A stretch of 64,000 nucleotides of DNA from Silicimonas sp. (lineage in GTDB: Bacteria; Pseudomonadota; Alphaproteobacteria; Rhodobacterales; Rhodobacteraceae), in NCBI GenBank assembly GCA_022820365.1, contig JAJEFO010000104.1:1-64000 (forward strand). Direction: 5' to 3'. The translations under genes were made by a program, and so were the position numbers. The notes beneath the pieces were generated by a model. That model was not told where the DNA came from. It worked only from the letters and a program-made list of their open reading frames with translations, and searched no databases. The stretch's first letter is position 1. Every line of letters starts with the position of its first letter. Shown piece after piece: positions 54,159 to 63,255 of the stretch.

Positions 54159-55511
54159 ATGATGAAACCAAATGTCTCGATATTCAGCCTTGTCGCGGCC
54201 TGCGCCGCCACATCTGTCTGGGCCGCTGACCCGGACGACGCGGCGTTTCGCGACGCCTTCTTGTCCGGCAACGCCGATTGGGCGGCGGTCGAGGCTCGCG
54301 CCGCCGAAGAAGGAGGGGTCAACATCTACTACTGGGGCGGCAACGACCTTCTGAACATCTGGATGGACCGCGTCGTCGCGCCAGCCATGGCCGAAATGGG
54401 CGTAACGCTGAACCCGGTACGGATCACAGGCACCAAGGATGCCGTTGACCTCGTGCTGGCCGAAAAGCACTCCGGCAAGGGCATTGGCCAGGGCAGCGTC
54501 GACATGATCTGGATCAACGGCGAGAACTTCGCCACTCTGAAGCGTCAGGATGCACTGTTCGGCAGCTTTGCCCAAAGCCTTCCGAACTCGGTGAATCTGG
54601 AATGGGACGAGAGCGATCCGAGGGCAATGCTGAACGTGCGTGACTTCGGCGTTCCCAACGACTCGGCCGAGGTTCCCTGGTCAGGCGAGCAGTATGTCTG
54701 CGCCGTCAATTCGGCGCGCGTGGCGGACGAGGACGTGCCATCGACATTTGCCGAGTTGAAGAGCTACCTGGAGGCCAACCCGGGCAAGTTCACCTATGTC
54801 AAGCCGCCACACTACCTAGGCAACACCTTTGTTCAGGAGGCGATTTACGCACACAACCCTGACGGCACGGGTGCCACGCCGTTCCAGCAGTCGGTCGACG
54901 ACATTGCGCCGGAAGAACTGGCGAGGTTGATCGCTCCGGGGATCGAGTATCTCCAGAGCATCGAGCCCAATCTTCTTGATGCCGCCGGTGGGTCGCCCCG
55001 GTATCCGGAGGACAACAAGGCACTTGATGGGCTGTTCCTGAACGGCGAGATCGACTTCAGTTGCAAGTTCGGCCTGTATGCCGTCGCCAAGGGCCTGGAA
55101 ATCGGCACGTATCCGGAGGGCGCAAAGCAGTTCGTGTTTCCAGAAAACACGATGATCAAGAACAAGAACTACCTCGTCATTCCGGGCAACGCGCCAAACA
55201 GTGCGGCCGCGCTTGTGCTGGCGAACTGGATGGCTTCGGTCGACAGCCAGGTCTCCAAGCTCGAGAGCGTCGGAATGCCATCTGGCATCGATGGGTGGAA
55301 ACTCAGCGCCGAAGATGCGGAACGCATCGTCAATGCCTCTCCGGGCCTGATCGGCGTAACGCAGGCTGATCTGGACGCCAATGCCGCACCGGACACAAAC
55401 GCCACGCTGGTCGACGTGATCGAGGCAACTTGGCTTGAGGTGATTGAGCGCGACTCGACGGCATCGATCGAGGAGGTCGTGGCAACGGCCTACGCGAATC
55501 TCGGGAAATAG
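54159..55511 (+). CDS. ABC transporter extracellular solute-binding protein (family 1 type)
   Basis: The 450-residue protein starts with a signal peptide (KPNVSIFSLVAACAATSVWA, cleavage after the AWA-like SVWAAD region) and continues as a type II periplasmic binding protein: VNIYYWGGNDLLNIWMDRVV near residue 53, MIWINGENFATLKRQDALFG near residue 120, and PHYLGNTFVQEAIYAH near 215. Similar proteins bind sugars, thiamine-like or polyamine-like solutes. The start can be ATG 54159 or ATG 54162; GGAGG at 54151 is better placed for 54162. The ligand is likely the compound broken down by the adjoining hydrolase, isomerase and kinase. Confidence 0.92.
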   Translation: MMKPNVSIFSLVAACAATSVWAADPDDAAFRDAFLSGNADWAAVEARAAEEGGVNIYYWGGNDLLNIWMDRVVAPAMAEMGVTLNPVRITGTKDAVDLVLAEKHSGKGIGQGSVDMIWINGENFATLKRQDALFGSFAQSLPNSVNLEWDESDPRAMLNVRDFGVPNDSAEVPWSGEQYVCAVNSARVADEDVPSTFAELKSYLEANPGKFTYVKPPHYLGNTFVQEAIYAHNPDGTGATPFQQSVDDIAPEELARLIAPGIEYLQSIEPNLLDAAGGSPRYPEDNKALDGLFLNGEIDFSCKFGLYAVAKGLEIGTYPEGAKQFVFPENTMIKNKNYLVIPGNAPNSAAALVLANWMASVDSQVSKLESVGMPSGIDGWKLSAEDAERIVNASPGLIGVTQADLDANAAPDTNATLVDVIEATWLEVIERDSTASIEEVVATAYANLGK

Positions 55512-55562
55512 TCCCCTGTTCAGGGCCGGCTGCCACGTCGGCGGTCGGCCCTGATTCCACCA

Positions 55563-56492
55563 ATGACAAGTCGAAACGTGCCTGCCGAAGCCGAGCCAGT
55601 TGGCATGACGGCGCGCGAGCGCCGCACCCGAATCCTGCAGTTGCTCCAGCTGATACCGATTCTGTCAGTGCTGGTGATTCTGTTCGGAGGCGCACTGGTG
55701 ATGGCGCTGTTGCAGTCGCTCGGCTTCGCGCCCTGGTTCGGGATCAACACTTTTCCGGACTTCTCGTATTTCGGATCGCTTTGGGGATCGCAGACCTTCT
55801 GGGTGTCCCTTTGGTTGACGCTGTATTACGCGACTGTCTCGACCCTTTTGGCGCTGGTGTTCGGCACGATGCTGGCGCTTGCGCTGATCAAGGCCTTCCC
55901 GGGCAAGTGGCTGTACAAGTACCTCTACAAGCTGCCGCTGATGATTCCCTATACAGTCGGCATCGCGCTGGCGGTCATCATGCTCAGCAGTGGCGGAGTG
56001 CTTTCGCGGATTGTCGCGTTCGCCGGGCTGATCGATGACCCTGGTCAGTTTCCGCAAATCCTGAAGACCCACTACGGCTGGGGAATCATCGCGGTGTATG
56101 TCTGGAAGCAGACGCCGTTCATCACGCTCGCCGTCTATGCCGTATTGCTGGGCATCGGGCGGGAAACCGAGGAGGCGGCCGCCATACTCGGTGCACGGCG
56201 CGGCGCGATCTTCTTCCGGGTAACGCTCCCGCAGATTCTGCCCGGGATCGTGTCATCGACGCTGATCTGCTTTGCCTTCAACGTCGGTGCGTTCGAAGCG
56301 CCGTTCATCCTGGGCGGCGGCTTCCCGGATACGCTTCCGGTGGTTGCCTGGCGCTATTTCAACGACGCCGACTACACTTTGCAGCTCCAGGGCATGGCAA
56401 CAGTCGTGTCAATCGGGATAGTCGCCGGGGTGATCCTCTTTGCCTACCTCTGGGTGTACCGGCGTTACGAACGACGCATGGGGCGACACTGA
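55563..56492 (+). CDS. ABC transporter permease (binding-protein-dependent, first)
   Basis: The 309-residue membrane protein has six hydrophobic helices and the EAA coupling loop ETEEAAAILGARRGAIFFRV near residue 203 followed by TLPQILPGIVSSTLI, the standard MetI-type (BPD_transp_1) arrangement. An Arg-rich N-terminal cytoplasmic tail precedes the first helix (PILSVLVILFGGALVMALLQ). It lies 51 bases after the binding-protein gene and one base before the second permease gene. Confidence 0.93.
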   Translation: MTSRNVPAEAEPVGMTARERRTRILQLLQLIPILSVLVILFGGALVMALLQSLGFAPWFGINTFPDFSYFGSLWGSQTFWVSLWLTLYYATVSTLLALVFGTMLALALIKAFPGKWLYKYLYKLPLMIPYTVGIALAVIMLSSGGVLSRIVAFAGLIDDPGQFPQILKTHYGWGIIAVYVWKQTPFITLAVYAVLLGIGRETEEAAAILGARRGAIFFRVTLPQILPGIVSSTLICFAFNVGAFEAPFILGGGFPDTLPVVAWRYFNDADYTLQLQGMATVVSIGIVAGVILFAYLWVYRRYERRMGRH

Positions 56493-56493
56493 C

Positions 56494-57351
56494 ATGGCAG
56501 GCGGGAATGACACCCTGAGCACGCGCCTGTCGCCGTTCCAGAAGATCTATCTTTTGCTTGTTGCCGGCTTCATAGTCGGCCCTTTCCTCCCGGTGATCAT
56601 CCAGAGCCTTGCCTTTCGGTGGGCCTGGCCTGAGCTGTTGCCCGGCACCTGGTGGCTTGAGCAACGCGGAAAGTCGATGCTCCCGTTGGCCTGGGATTAC
56701 GTGCTGTCGCCCTACAGCCGAGTTTGGGAGGCAACCGTGAACACCGTTTTCATCGGCTTGGTCGTGACCGCAATCTGTCTGGCCATCTGCCTTCCGGTGG
56801 CGCGGCTGCTTGCGCGGGAGAGCTTCGCAGGGAAGAGTGCCTTCGAGTTTTTCTTGACGCTGCCCCTGATCGTGCCCGAGGCGGCTATTGGCATTGCGCT
56901 TCTGATGATCTTCATACGGTTGGGCCTCGCGGGCAGTTACGCCGGAATCATCATTGCCCACCTGATTCCGACAATCCCCTACATGGTCCGGATGCTGACG
57001 GCGGTCTATCAGGGACTTGGGCGCGACTTCGAGGAGCAGGCCATGATCCTCGGAGCCAGGCCATTGCAGATTCTCTGGCGGGTGACCCTGCCGATGCTTC
57101 TGCCCGGCGTCGTTGCGGGTGCGCTGTTCACCTTTCTGGTCTCCACCAATATCTTTCTGCTGACCTTCTTTCTGGGTCAGGGTCAGGTCATCACGTTGCC
57201 GACACTTCTGTTTTCCAAGATTTCCGGCGGCAACCTCGATACTACGGCAGCCGGGATCACACTGATTGTCACCCTGCCTGGAATCATATTGCTGATCATC
57301 TCCGAGCGATTCATCAAGGAGGAAGCGTTTGGAAAGGGCTTCGGCAGCTGA
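56494..57351 (+). CDS. ABC transporter permease (binding-protein-dependent, second)
   Basis: This 285-residue protein has six hydrophobic helices and the EAA loop FEEQAMILGARPLQILWRVT near residue 180 followed by LPMLLPGVVAGALF. It pairs with the preceding permease to form the channel. ATG 56494 comes directly after the previous stop; a longer frame from 56440 would lie inside the previous gene. Its stop is nine bases from the nucleoside hydrolase start, tying transport to hydrolysis. Confidence 0.93.
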   Translation: MAGGNDTLSTRLSPFQKIYLLLVAGFIVGPFLPVIIQSLAFRWAWPELLPGTWWLEQRGKSMLPLAWDYVLSPYSRVWEATVNTVFIGLVVTAICLAICLPVARLLARESFAGKSAFEFFLTLPLIVPEAAIGIALLMIFIRLGLAGSYAGIIIAHLIPTIPYMVRMLTAVYQGLGRDFEEQAMILGARPLQILWRVTLPMLLPGVVAGALFTFLVSTNIFLLTFFLGQGQVITLPTLLFSKISGGNLDTTAAGITLIVTLPGIILLIISERFIKEEAFGKGFGS

Positions 57352-57360
57352 GGAGAGAAA

Positions 57361-58467
57361 ATGCCTACACCTGTATCCGTCATAGATCGGTTTCCGAAAC
57401 TTGATCACGACTTTATTCGCGCTCGCCTGGGACGTCCGGAGGCGAAGCCACGGGTCATCATTGATACCGATACGGCCAATGAAATCGACGACCAGTTCGC
57501 CGTTGCCTGGTCGCTGCTGTCGGAGGAGCGGATGACCCTTGAAGGCGTGACCGCAGAGCCCTTTTCCTTTGCTCACCATCGGGATGGTCTGATCAGATCA
57601 ACGGAGATACTCGAGCGCGGCGGCCCGGCAAATGCGGAAGAGGAACGTTTCATGGGAGGTCTCGGCGGATGGGCTGCGAGGCTGGTAGAGCAGGGGATTT
57701 CGGCCAAGGACATCGCCTTCGTCGGCACGGAAGAAGGAGAGCAGCTTTCCTACGAGGAAATCCTGAGAGTGTTTGAACACTGCGGGGTCGATTCGACAGG
57801 CAAGGTGTTCCACGGTTCACCACGCTACCTGGACTCGGCCGATGATCCGATCGACAGCTCGAGCGCACGGTTCATCGTTGAGCGAGCCCTGGCGGATGAC
57901 CGTCCGCTCTATGTTCTGGCCATGGGCGCCGTGACCAACATCGCTTCGGCACTTTTGATGGAGCCAAGCATCATCGAGAAGATCGTCGTGGTCTGGACCT
58001 CGGCGTTTCCTTCATACTCGCCATTCTGCAACCGGCCTTCGCTCAACTTGGTGCAGGACCCGTCCGCGTCCCGGCTTTTGTTCGACAGCGGCGCGCCGCT
58101 AGTCTATCTGCCCGGCTACCACGTCGGCGCACAGCTTAAGGTCTCGCTTCCCGAGATGGAGCGTTTTGTCAGGGGCAAAGGCAATATCGGCAACTACCTG
58201 CACCACCTCTACGCCAACAACCCATTGCACAAGATGTTCGCGATCACCGGAACCGAGACCAAGACCTGGGTGATATGGGACATCATCGATGTCGCCTGGC
58301 TGTTGGATTCAGGATACGTTTCTACGTTTCTGACGACCTCCCCGCAACTCGACGACGATCTCTATTGGCAGCATCCGAACGGCAGGCACCCGATCCTGGA
58401 GGCATATGATGTTAACCGGGACGCCATCTTTGAGGACTTTTACCGAACGCTCGAGAGTGCACCGTGA
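57361..58467 (+). CDS. Inosine/uridine-preferring nucleoside hydrolase family protein
   Basis: The 368-residue enzyme has the calcium-binding Asp cluster RVIIDTDTANEIDDQFAVAW at residues 31-50. The spacing DTDTANEIDD is two residues longer than the common DTDPGxDD, as in a divergent branch of the family. YVLAMGAVTNIASALLMEPS near residue 182 is the second family block. Such enzymes split N-ribosidic bonds, releasing a base and ribose, but divergent members may use other glycosides. Being last in the ABC operon it probably acts on the imported compound and frees a sugar for the isomerase and kinase encoded upstream. GAGGAGAGAAA precedes the ATG. Confidence 0.9.
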   Translation: MPTPVSVIDRFPKLDHDFIRARLGRPEAKPRVIIDTDTANEIDDQFAVAWSLLSEERMTLEGVTAEPFSFAHHRDGLIRSTEILERGGPANAEEERFMGGLGGWAARLVEQGISAKDIAFVGTEEGEQLSYEEILRVFEHCGVDSTGKVFHGSPRYLDSADDPIDSSSARFIVERALADDRPLYVLAMGAVTNIASALLMEPSIIEKIVVVWTSAFPSYSPFCNRPSLNLVQDPSASRLLFDSGAPLVYLPGYHVGAQLKVSLPEMERFVRGKGNIGNYLHHLYANNPLHKMFAITGTETKTWVIWDIIDVAWLLDSGYVSTFLTTSPQLDDDLYWQHPNGRHPILEAYDVNRDAIFEDFYRTLESAP

Positions 58468-58849
58468 CGCTGCAAGCATAGGCACTGCCCAACGACTGGG
58501 CTCGGGCAAAGAGCCACGCTCAAATTCTTTCGCAAGGCATTGCGACTGTTGAGAACCGAATCGCGCTCCTTGCGTTGCGCAAGAACGATGATCGCGGGAT
58601 TTCTGAATCCATGCGCGACAGCGGAATTTCAACGGGTTCATCCCGAACGCGAGACGTAATCGGCAAGACCTGCTGCATTGCGCGCGACCGACGAGCACCG
58701 AAACCAGATTGAAGGTCCGGTGGCAGGCACGGTGGCCAACCTACGGTTGCACCAGCCTGCCATCTGGCCTCACGAATTCGGCTCTTGCCGTGCCATCTCG
58801 ATCCCCGCTGTCGTTCCGTGATGCACGCGATTGCGATGATCCGTTTGGT
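58468..58849. other. Gap between convergent genes, nothing recognised
   Basis: The nucleoside hydrolase and carA genes meet tail to tail across 382 bases. No coding frame is supported. A weak five-base stem GGCTC/GAGCC (58499-58515) is the only hairpin noticed, too short to call a terminator. Confidence 0.4.
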
Positions 58850-60010
58850 TCAGGGCTGTTGTTCGGCCTCAATCGCGGCGACGAAGCGTTCGAACAAGTA
58901 CATGCTGTCAACCGGCCCTGGGCTTGCCTCAGGGTGATACTGGACCGAAAATACCGGACGGTCCGTCATTCGAATGCCGCAGTTCGATCCGTCAAACAGG
59001 GAGACATGAGTTTCCTTCACGCCATTCGGCAAGGTCTGGCTGTCGACCGTGAACCCGTGGTTCATCGACGTGATTTCGACCTTGCCGGTCTCAATATCTT
59101 TCACGGGATGGTTCGCGCCGTGATGCCCGTGATTCATCTTGACCGTCCGGGCGCCGAGGGCGAGGGCGAGCATCTGGTGTCCAAGGCAAATGCCGAAGAC
59201 GGGAATGTTCGAGCGTGCAAGCACGCCCTGGATCATGGGTACGGCATAGGAGCCGGTTGCCGCAGGATCGCCCGGACCGTTCGAGAGAAACAGCCCCTCG
59301 GGATCAAGTGCCAATACGTCGTCTGCAGTGGCGGTCGCCGGCAGGACCGTGACGTCACATCCAACCGTGGCAAGACAGCGGAGGATGTTGCGCTTGGCTC
59401 CGTAGTCGATGGCGACGACCTTGTGCTTCGGGACGTCCTGCTTGCCGAACCCATCCGACCAGGTCCACCGGGTCTCCGACCAGCGATAGCTTTGCGCACA
59501 TGTCACCTCCTTTGCAAGGTCGAGACCTTCGAGGCCGGGGAACTTGCGGGCTGACGCAACAAGTGCCTCGACATCGAATTCGCCGGACGGGTCATGTGCC
59601 AGCGCGACATGCGGTGCGCCCAGTTGCCGAATCGCGCGGGTGAGGCGCCTGGTGTCGATTCCGCCTATGCCGATGCGACCCCTGCGCTCCAGCCACCCAG
59701 ACAGCGAACTGGTGGACCGCCAGTTGGACGGTGCTGTCGGATCCCACTTGACGACGAGACCTTCGGCCACCGGGTCGACGGCTTCTTCATCCTGGGCGTT
59801 GACGCCGACGTTGCCTATGTGGGGGAATGTGAAGACCACGATCTGTCCGGCATAGGACGGATCGGTCATGATCTCCTGGTATCCGGTCATTGCCGTGTTG
59901 AAGCACAGTTCTGCCACGGTCGTCCCGGCGGCACCGAAACCCTGGCCCCAAAATACCGGTCCGTCGGCCAGGGCAAGGCACGCGGTTGGGGTCTTGGCGG
60001 CTTCCGGCAT
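58850..60010 (-). CDS. carA: Carbamoyl-phosphate synthase small subunit
   Basis: CarA hydrolyses glutamine and feeds ammonia to CarB for arginine and pyrimidine synthesis. The 386-residue product has the N-terminal CPSase small-subunit domain (ALADGPVFWGQGFGAAGTTV, then ELCFNTAMTGYQEIMTDPSY) and a C-terminal class I amidotransferase with nucleophile Cys in PVFGICLGHQML (near residue 266) and the His/Glu pair in VQYHPEASPGP. All triad residues are present. The gene is divergent from the GatB/YqeY gene, a pairing also familiar from other Rhodobacterales. carB is not in this window. Confidence 0.97.
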   Translation of the reverse strand: MPEAAKTPTACLALADGPVFWGQGFGAAGTTVAELCFNTAMTGYQEIMTDPSYAGQIVVFTFPHIGNVGVNAQDEEAVDPVAEGLVVKWDPTAPSNWRSTSSLSGWLERRGRIGIGGIDTRRLTRAIRQLGAPHVALAHDPSGEFDVEALVASARKFPGLEGLDLAKEVTCAQSYRWSETRWTWSDGFGKQDVPKHKVVAIDYGAKRNILRCLATVGCDVTVLPATATADDVLALDPEGLFLSNGPGDPAATGSYAVPMIQGVLARSNIPVFGICLGHQMLALALGARTVKMNHGHHGANHPVKDIETGKVEITSMNHGFTVDSQTLPNGVKETHVSLFDGSNCGIRMTDRPVFSVQYHPEASPGPVDSMYLFERFVAAIEAEQQP

Positions 60011-60098
60011 TGGGTACCGTGGAGGTGAAGTGACGATAAACGGTCGTGGGTTTACGAGGTTGCCTGAGAAGGGTCAAGGGGTAGAAAAAAATGACAAT

Positions 60099-60127
60099 TT
60101 GTTTGAAAACAATGCGTTAAGTGTAAT
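60099..60127 (+). promoter_or_regulatory. Candidate promoter for the GatB/YqeY gene
   Basis: TTGTTT (60099-60104) and TGTAAT (60122-60127) are separated by 17 bases within the AT-rich part of the carA-GatB/YqeY intergenic region, 67 bases before the start at 60195. Both hexamers deviate from consensus by one or two bases. Confidence 0.45.
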
Positions 60128-60194
60128 GTCGCTTGTTGCAGTGAAGGCATGGGTGGGGTAGTCTTGTGACTTGCCACGGAACGTGGGGCTCGAG

Positions 60195-60662
60195 ATGGAA
60201 CTTAGGCAACGGATCGATGCCGCATTGAAGCAAGCCATGCGCGAACGGGAAGCGGTCCGGCTCTCTACGCTAAGGCTGATCACCGCCGCCATCAAGGATC
60301 GCGACATCGCATGGCGGGCCAAGGGAGGAGACGCTGCGGATTTCGGTGTCGACTCCGAGGGCATCCTCGAAATACTCGGCAAGATGGTGAAACAGCGACA
60401 GGAATCTGCGCGTGCCTACGAGGAAGGCGGGCGAGTGGAACTGGCGGAAAGGGAACGCGCGGAAATCTCTGTCATCGAGGAATTCCTGCCAAAGCAACTG
60501 GATGGAGTCGAGACGGAAGCAGCAGTGGAGGCGGCAATTGCCGAGACAGGAGCCAGTTCGATCCGGGACATGGGAAAGGTCATGGGGACCTTGAAGGCCA
60601 GGTACGCTGGCCGGATGGATTTTGGCGTCGTTGGACCAAAGGTACGGCAGCGCCTCGGGTAG
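60195..60662 (+). CDS. GatB/YqeY domain-containing protein
   Basis: The 155-residue protein is a free-standing YqeY protein, homologous to the C-terminal tRNA-binding domain of GatB. Characteristic stretches are LRQRIDAALKQAMREREAVR at the start, LRLITAAIKDRDIAWR near residue 22, EEFLPKQLDGVETEAAVEAA near residue 95 and DMGKVMGTLKARYAGRMDFG near residue 124. A role in amide-transfer or tRNA quality control is suspected for the family but not settled. ATG 60195 was chosen over TTG 60171. It is divergent from carA. Confidence 0.93.
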   Translation: MELRQRIDAALKQAMREREAVRLSTLRLITAAIKDRDIAWRAKGGDAADFGVDSEGILEILGKMVKQRQESARAYEEGGRVELAERERAEISVIEEFLPKQLDGVETEAAVEAAIAETGASSIRDMGKVMGTLKARYAGRMDFGVVGPKVRQRLG

Positions 60663-60716
60663 CTGAACGCGCCACGCGGCTGTGCGGTGGATGCCTCGGC
60701 CGCAGATGGCTCCGGT

Positions 60717-61190
60717 TCAAGTTCGGATGAGCCTCTGAAGCTCGGCATAGAGGTCCTTGCGCTCTGCAGGGGTCAGAAATGCGCCAAGCTCGACTTCTCG
60801 CCCGCCGCCCCGGAGCGTCAGGTAGTCCTCGACGGGCCCTTCGCTTGACAGGTGCACCGTGACCCAGTGGGGCATGGCGTCCCATGTTCTTGCAGGAAGC
60901 TTCGGCGCCTTGTGTTCGAGGCGGACCCGTTCGCGTGAAAGCGTCAGTTCTTCATGAATCTGCCTGTCGGCGCGGTTCGCCATGAGCGCTCGCCATACGC
61001 CGCCGACGGCCACGAACATGAATGCCAGCAGGATCCAGACCATTGGTGTCCCCAGTACCGCGAGGAGGGGCAGGGAGAGGAGTGCCGCCGTTGTCCCGAT
61101 GAACCATGCGAAGCCTTGGGCCGTCATTGACTGCTGCGGCCAGAGGTCAAGCTTCCTTCCATGTGTGGTTTCGGTCCAACGATAGGGCAT
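60717..61190 (-). CDS. DUF2244 domain-containing membrane protein
   Basis: This 157-residue protein has the DUF2244 layout: a short polar start, two hydrophobic helices (residues about 28-70, with FAWFIGTTAALLSLPLLAVL and WILLAFMFVAVGGVWRAL) and a soluble beta-rich tail (TLSRERVRLEH, then WVTVHLSSEGPVEDYLTLRG). The family is commonly encoded next to cytochrome c oxidase genes in alphaproteobacteria, as here beside ctaD on the same strand, 134 bases after it. Its function is not established. Confidence 0.9.
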   Translation of the reverse strand: MPYRWTETTHGRKLDLWPQQSMTAQGFAWFIGTTAALLSLPLLAVLGTPMVWILLAFMFVAVGGVWRALMANRADRQIHEELTLSRERVRLEHKAPKLPARTWDAMPHWVTVHLSSEGPVEDYLTLRGGGREVELGAFLTPAERKDLYAELQRLIRT

Positions 61191-61324
61191 TTCCGCAACC
61201 GTGTTCGTCCCTCCAGCCCGCCGAGGCGGTTGGGACGGATCTTCAGGGTTTGGCGCGACAGCGGCACGGCACCGGCTGCAAGGGTGCAGTTGGACCGCTG
61301 GTCACATATGGCAACGGCCGTGCA

Positions 61325-62986
61325 CTAGTGCGAGTGACCTCGGTCCCAGTCCTCGCGCCGTGGCAAGGTCTCGAAAGTGTGTGCTGGCGGCGGGGTCGGA
61401 AGCGTCCACTCGAGTGTGTCCGCGTGCTCGTTCCAATAGCTCTTCTCCGAAATGGGCCGCCCGGCGAGGATTGTGTAGACGATGATTCCGATAAACAGCA
61501 GGAAAGAGGAGAACGCGAGGAAGGCGCCCCAGCTGGAGACCTCGTTCCAATAGGCGAACGCTTCGGGATAGTCGATATATCGGCGCGGCATGCCCTGACG
61601 ACCAAGGAAGTGCTGCGGGAAAAAGGTGACGTTTGCGCCGATGAACATCGTCCAGAACTGGATCTGGCCGAGCCATTCAGGATACTGGCGACCGGACATC
61701 TTGCCGATCCAGTAGTACATGCCCGCGAAGATCGCGAAGACGGCGCCGAGCGACATCACGTAGTGGAAGTGAGCAACGACATAATAGGTGTCGTGGTAGG
61801 CCCGGTCGATGCCAGCCTGCGCAAGGACGATGCCGGTAACTCCCCCGACAGTGAAGAGGAACAGGAAGCCGAAGGCATAGAGCATCGGTGTCTTGAACTC
61901 GATCGAGCCGCCCCACATCGTGGCAATCCACGAGAAGATCTTCACGCCCGTAGGCACCGCGATCACCATTGTCGCCAGCATGAAATACGTCTGCTGGGTC
62001 AGGCTCATGCCCACTGTATACATGTGGTGCGCCCATACGACGAAGCCGAGCGCGCCGATTGCGATCAGCGCCCATACCATCGGCAGGTAGCCGAAGACGG
62101 GCTTGCGGCTGAACGTGGAAATGACGTGGCTGATTATGCCAAAGCCCGGCAGGATGATGATGTAGACTTCAGGGTGCCCGAAGAACCAGAGAATGTGCTG
62201 GTACAGAATGGGGTCGCCCCCGCCTTCGGCCTGGAAGAAGGTCGTGCCGAAGTTCCTGTCGGTCAAAAGCATGGTGATTGCGCCGGCCAGCACGGGCAGC
62301 GACAGCAGGATCAGCCAGGCCGTCACGAAAATCGACCATGCGAAGAGCGGCACCTTGAACAGCGTCATTCCAGGAGCCCGCATGTTCAGGAACGTCGTGA
62401 TCATGTTGATCGAACCGAGGACCGATGACGCACCGGAAAGGTGCACCGCAAAGATCGCCAGATCCATCGAGAATCCCTGTTCGGATGTCGAGAGGGGCGG
62501 ATAGAGGACCCACCCGACGCCGGAACCCATCTGGCCGTTGCCGCCGGGAGAGAGCACGCTGGCAATCGCGAGTGACGATCCGGCAACATACAGCCAGTAG
62601 CTGAGATTGTTCATGCGCGGGAATGCCATGTCCGGGGCGCCGATGTGCAAAGGCATGAAGAAATTGCCGAAGCCGCCAAACATGGCCGGGATGACAACGA
62701 AGAACATCATCAGGATGCCGTGCGCGGTCACGAGGACGTTCCAGAGGTGACCGTTTGGCGCACAGGTGCCGTCCGCGAACAGCCTTGCTCCCTCGGCACA
62801 CATGAACTGCACGCCGGGATCCTTCAGCTCCATCCGCATGTAGACCGTGAAAGCGACCGCGACGAAGCCAACGATGGCTGACGTGAACAGGTAGAGGATC
62901 CCGATGTCCTTGTGGTTCGTCGACATGAACCAGCGTTCGAAAAATCCGGGCTTGTGATCGTGCTCGTGTACGGCGGCGTCAGCCAT
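61325..62986 (-). CDS. ctaD: Cytochrome c oxidase subunit I (aa3 type)
   Basis: Subunit I holds heme a and the heme a3-CuB site where oxygen is reduced with proton pumping. The 553-residue product has twelve hydrophobic helices. [20 protein letters not shown] near residue 257 gives the CuB His and cross-linked Tyr, [20 protein letters not shown] near residue 310 gives two more CuB His, and [19 protein letters not shown] near residue 395 gives the heme ligands. AGGAGG lies five bases before the ATG at 62986. The C-terminus is His-rich (RGHSH). Subunits II and III are not in the window. Confidence 0.97.
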   Translation of the reverse strand: MADAAVHEHDHKPGFFERWFMSTNHKDIGILYLFTSAIVGFVAVAFTVYMRMELKDPGVQFMCAEGARLFADGTCAPNGHLWNVLVTAHGILMMFFVVIPAMFGGFGNFFMPLHIGAPDMAFPRMNNLSYWLYVAGSSLAIASVLSPGGNGQMGSGVGWVLYPPLSTSEQGFSMDLAIFAVHLSGASSVLGSINMITTFLNMRAPGMTLFKVPLFAWSIFVTAWLILLSLPVLAGAITMLLTDRNFGTTFFQAEGGGDPILYQHILWFFGHPEVYIIILPGFGIISHVISTFSRKPVFGYLPMVWALIAIGALGFVVWAHHMYTVGMSLTQQTYFMLATMVIAVPTGVKIFSWIATMWGGSIEFKTPMLYAFGFLFLFTVGGVTGIVLAQAGIDRAYHDTYYVVAHFHYVMSLGAVFAIFAGMYYWIGKMSGRQYPEWLGQIQFWTMFIGANVTFFPQHFLGRQGMPRRYIDYPEAFAYWNEVSSWGAFLAFSSFLLFIGIIVYTILAGRPISEKSYWNEHADTLEWTLPTPPPAHTFETLPRREDWDRGHSH

Positions 62987-63255
62987 CCATGCCTCCTGAA
63001 GTCGCGTTTGTGCAAACCGGCGGCGGGCCGCCGCTTCATTGAGGCCTTTTTACGGCCATGATCCGGCTTGGGCAATGGCGGAAGGGTGTCAGGCGGCGAG
63101 AAAAATTGTCTCAGTTGTCGCACCTGCGGCACGCGCGCGTTCCTTATCGGGCTGGCACGGATGGTGCGCGCAAGACTGAATTTCGACATGCCATGTCGCA
63201 TTTCGTTCAGCACGGTGGGAGAGTCCCGGCAAATTTGGCCTCAAGGAGAATTGCC

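Noticed and set aside
61106-62428. 440-codon plus-strand open frame opposite ctaD
   Set aside because: It is the complement of a highly conserved gene; the peptide is rich in Arg/His/Glu/Asp with no domain, typical of a GC-driven shadow frame.
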